64,000 nt of DNA from the NCBI RefSeq assembly GCF_001543325.1, contig NZ_CP013355.1, positions 310,001 through 374,000 on the forward strand, written 5' to 3'. Below are positions 62,526-64,000 of the stretch, piece by piece. How positions within the stretch are numbered: position 1 is the first letter of the stretch; the number at the start of each line of letters is the position of its first letter. The position numbers and the translations under genes were made by a program. The notes under the pieces were generated by a model. It did no database searches, was not told the origin of the DNA, and saw nothing but the letters and a program-made list of their open reading frames with translations. Origin of the DNA: Lutibacter profundi (GTDB lineage: Bacteria; Bacteroidota; Bacteroidia; Flavobacteriales; Flavobacteriaceae).

Positions 62526-63307
62526 TGAATCAACCGTTGGCTTATATACACCCAGGAGCAAAGATAGCAACAAATGTAGTAGTAGAGCCCTTTACTACTA
62601 TTTATAACAATGTAACAATTGGTGCAGGAACTTGGATTGGTTCTAACGTAACCATTATGGAAGGAGCGAGAATAGGAAAAAATTGTAGAATTTTCCCCGG
62701 TGCAGTTATTTCTGCAATTCCTCAAGATTTAAAATTTGATGGAGAAGATTCTTTAGCAATTATAGGTGATAATACTACTATTAGAGAATGTGTAACAGTA
62801 AATAGAGGAACAAAAGTATTAGGGAAAACCCAAATTGGTGATAATTGTTTAATTATGGCAACTTCACATATTGCCCATGATTGTATTGTTGGGAATAACT
62901 GTATACTGGCAAATGGATCAATAATTGCAGGGCATGTAACCATAGGAGATTATGCAATATTAAGTGGTTTAGTGGCTGTTCATCAATTTATTCATATAGG
63001 AGATCATTCATTAGTATCAGGAGGGTCATTAGTTAGAAAAGATGTACCTCCATATACCAAAGCAGGTAAAGAACCTATTTCATTTATAGGTATTAATTCT
63101 ATTGGCTTAAGAAGAAGAGGTTTTGAAACGCAAAAAATTAGAGAAATTCAAAATATTTTTAGAATTTTATATCAAAAAAATCACAATACAACTCAAGCAC
63201 TCGAAAAAATTGAAGCTGATATGGAAGCAACAAAAGAAAGAGATCAAATCATACTTTTCATTAAAAATTCTCAAAGAGGGATTATGAAAGGTTATATAGG
63301 AGGTTAA
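62525..63307 (+). CDS. lpxA: UDP-N-acetylglucosamine acyltransferase
   Basis: 260 residues from the ATG at 62525, which overlaps the last base of the lpxC/fabZ stop; the longer frame from 62435 overlaps that gene by 90 bases. Hexapeptide beta-helix (AYIHPGAKIATNVVVEPFTT onwards) with the catalytic His in MATSHIAHDCIVG, and the C-terminal helical part NSIGLRRRGFETQKI. It performs the first step of lipid A synthesis. Confidence 0.94.
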   Translation: MNQPLAYIHPGAKIATNVVVEPFTTIYNNVTIGAGTWIGSNVTIMEGARIGKNCRIFPGAVISAIPQDLKFDGEDSLAIIGDNTTIRECVTVNRGTKVLGKTQIGDNCLIMATSHIAHDCIVGNNCILANGSIIAGHVTIGDYAILSGLVAVHQFIHIGDHSLVSGGSLVRKDVPPYTKAGKEPISFIGINSIGLRRRGFETQKIREIQNIFRILYQKNHNTTQALEKIEADMEATKERDQIILFIKNSQRGIMKGYIGG

Positions 63308-63359
63308 TATTTATAAACTAGGTTAGATAATTCTACTTAGACTAAAACTTAAAATAAAA

Positions 63360-63926
63360 ATGGCAACAACATCAGACATAAGAAATGGTTTGTGTATAAA
63401 ACACAATAATGATATTTTTAAAGTAGTAGAATTTTTACATGTAAAACCAGGTAAAGGGCCTGCATTTGTTAGAACTAAATTAAAAAGCTTAACATCTGGT
63501 AAAGTGTTAGAAAATACATTTCCAGCTGGAAGAAAAATAGAGGATATAAGAGTTGAAACTAGAAAGTACCAATTTTTATATCCAGAAGGAGACACTTTTC
63601 ACTTTATGAATACAGACGATTACAACCAAATAACATTAGAAAAAGAAACTCTTGATGCTCCAGATTTGTTAAAAGAAGGAGAAATAGTAACTATAATTTT
63701 TAATACAGAAGATAGTATGCCTTTATCTGTAGATATGCCAGCAAGTGTTATTTTAGAAATTACACATACTGAGCCTGGAGTAAAGGGCAATACAGCAACA
63801 AACGCAACAAAACCAGCAACCGTTGAAACAGGAGCAAAAATAAATGTTCCTTTATTTATTAACGAAGGTGATAAAGTTAAAGTTGATACTTCAAAAGGAT
63901 CTTATTTAGAACGTGTTAAAGAATAA
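63360..63926 (+). CDS. efp: translation elongation factor P
   Basis: 188 residues, the usual EF-P length. KOW-like domain I with the loop HVKPGKGPAFVRTK, in which Lys32 is at the tip that is modified in many bacteria. OB domains II and III contain YPEGDTFHFMNTDDYNQI, SVILEITHTEPGVKGNTA and KVDTSKGSYLERV. It relieves stalling at polyproline. It lies 52 bases after lpxA; the modification enzyme is not in the window. Confidence 0.94.
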   Translation: MATTSDIRNGLCIKHNNDIFKVVEFLHVKPGKGPAFVRTKLKSLTSGKVLENTFPAGRKIEDIRVETRKYQFLYPEGDTFHFMNTDDYNQITLEKETLDAPDLLKEGEIVTIIFNTEDSMPLSVDMPASVILEITHTEPGVKGNTATNATKPATVETGAKINVPLFINEGDKVKVDTSKGSYLERVKE

Positions 63927-63948
63927 TTAATTCTGCTTAATTAGTATC

Positions 63949-64000
63949 ATGAAAAATTTAAAATCTGTTGAAGAAATAAATAAGACAGAACAGGAATATT
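63949..64000 (+). CDS. start of an unidentified gene, cut by window edge
   Basis: An ATG 22 bases after efp opens a frame coding MKNLKSVEEINKTEQEY to the edge. Seventeen residues are too few to identify it. Confidence 0.4.
   Translation, partial: MKNLKSVEEINKTEQEY

Overview
The window is a chromosomal stretch from a member of the Bacteroidota, most likely the Flavobacteriaceae. The signs are AT-rich DNA, almost no Shine-Dalgarno sequences, repeated -7 promoter boxes of the form TAnnTTTG, a PorX-type response regulator of the type IX secretion system, a fused LpxC/FabZ, a fused Fe-S/FAD xanthine dehydrogenase subunit, TonB-dependent receptors, and lipoproteins with acidic export signals after the lipid-modified cysteine. 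I cannot name a genus.

Layout. 1-6.5 kb: the end of a glycosylasparaginase, a secreted M20 peptidase, and a purine-salvage/catabolism group (guanine deaminase, xanthine dehydrogenase). 6.6-13.6 kb: YchF GTPase, an outer-membrane protein, topoisomerase IV (parE-parC). 13.5-18 kb: a vitamin B12 uptake locus with a cobalamin riboswitch, a BtuB-like receptor, a BtuG-like surface beta-propeller and a divergent BtuF-like binding protein. 18-25.9 kb: FadL-type porin, a polytopic membrane protein, UvrD-type helicase, DUF4290 protein, MurA. 25.9-30.5 kb: grpE-dnaJ, RNase P RNA, aconitase. 30.6-35 kb: a small TonB-domain protein, a large TonB-dependent receptor, a thioredoxin-like protein. 35.3-44.3 kb: a long minus-strand block (aminotransferase, OstA-like, purA, fur, relA/spoT, M48 protease, SpoU methyltransferase). 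44.4-46.1 kb: an intact IS4-family element inserted into an internally deleted relic of another transposase gene. 46.3-50.1 kb: a tiny membrane protein, TypA/BipA, a DUF2202 lipoprotein, cytochrome c, a NifX-like protein. 50.4-52.7 kb: an accessory-looking stretch with a MarR regulator, a CAP-domain lipoprotein and several related hairpin repeats. 52.7-64 kb: thioesterase, glycosyltransferase, TrmH, alanine dehydrogenase, TsaE, PorX, HD hydrolase, then lpxD-lpxC/fabZ-lpxA-efp.

The main observations worth following are: (1) a family of hairpin repeats around a conserved GTYGTCCCC core at 50.6-52.5 kb, beside a dense set of perfect hairpins that may be a structured RNA; (2) a shared 16-bp palindromic operator-like motif (about TGTAAYAAAWGTTACA) before the porin gene, the DUF2202 gene and a TonB receptor gene; (3) an IS-within-IS whose target duplication can be read exactly and whose removal restores the older reading frame; (4) MurA with Asp instead of the fosfomycin-target Cys. 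Most of the rest is ordinary core genome.
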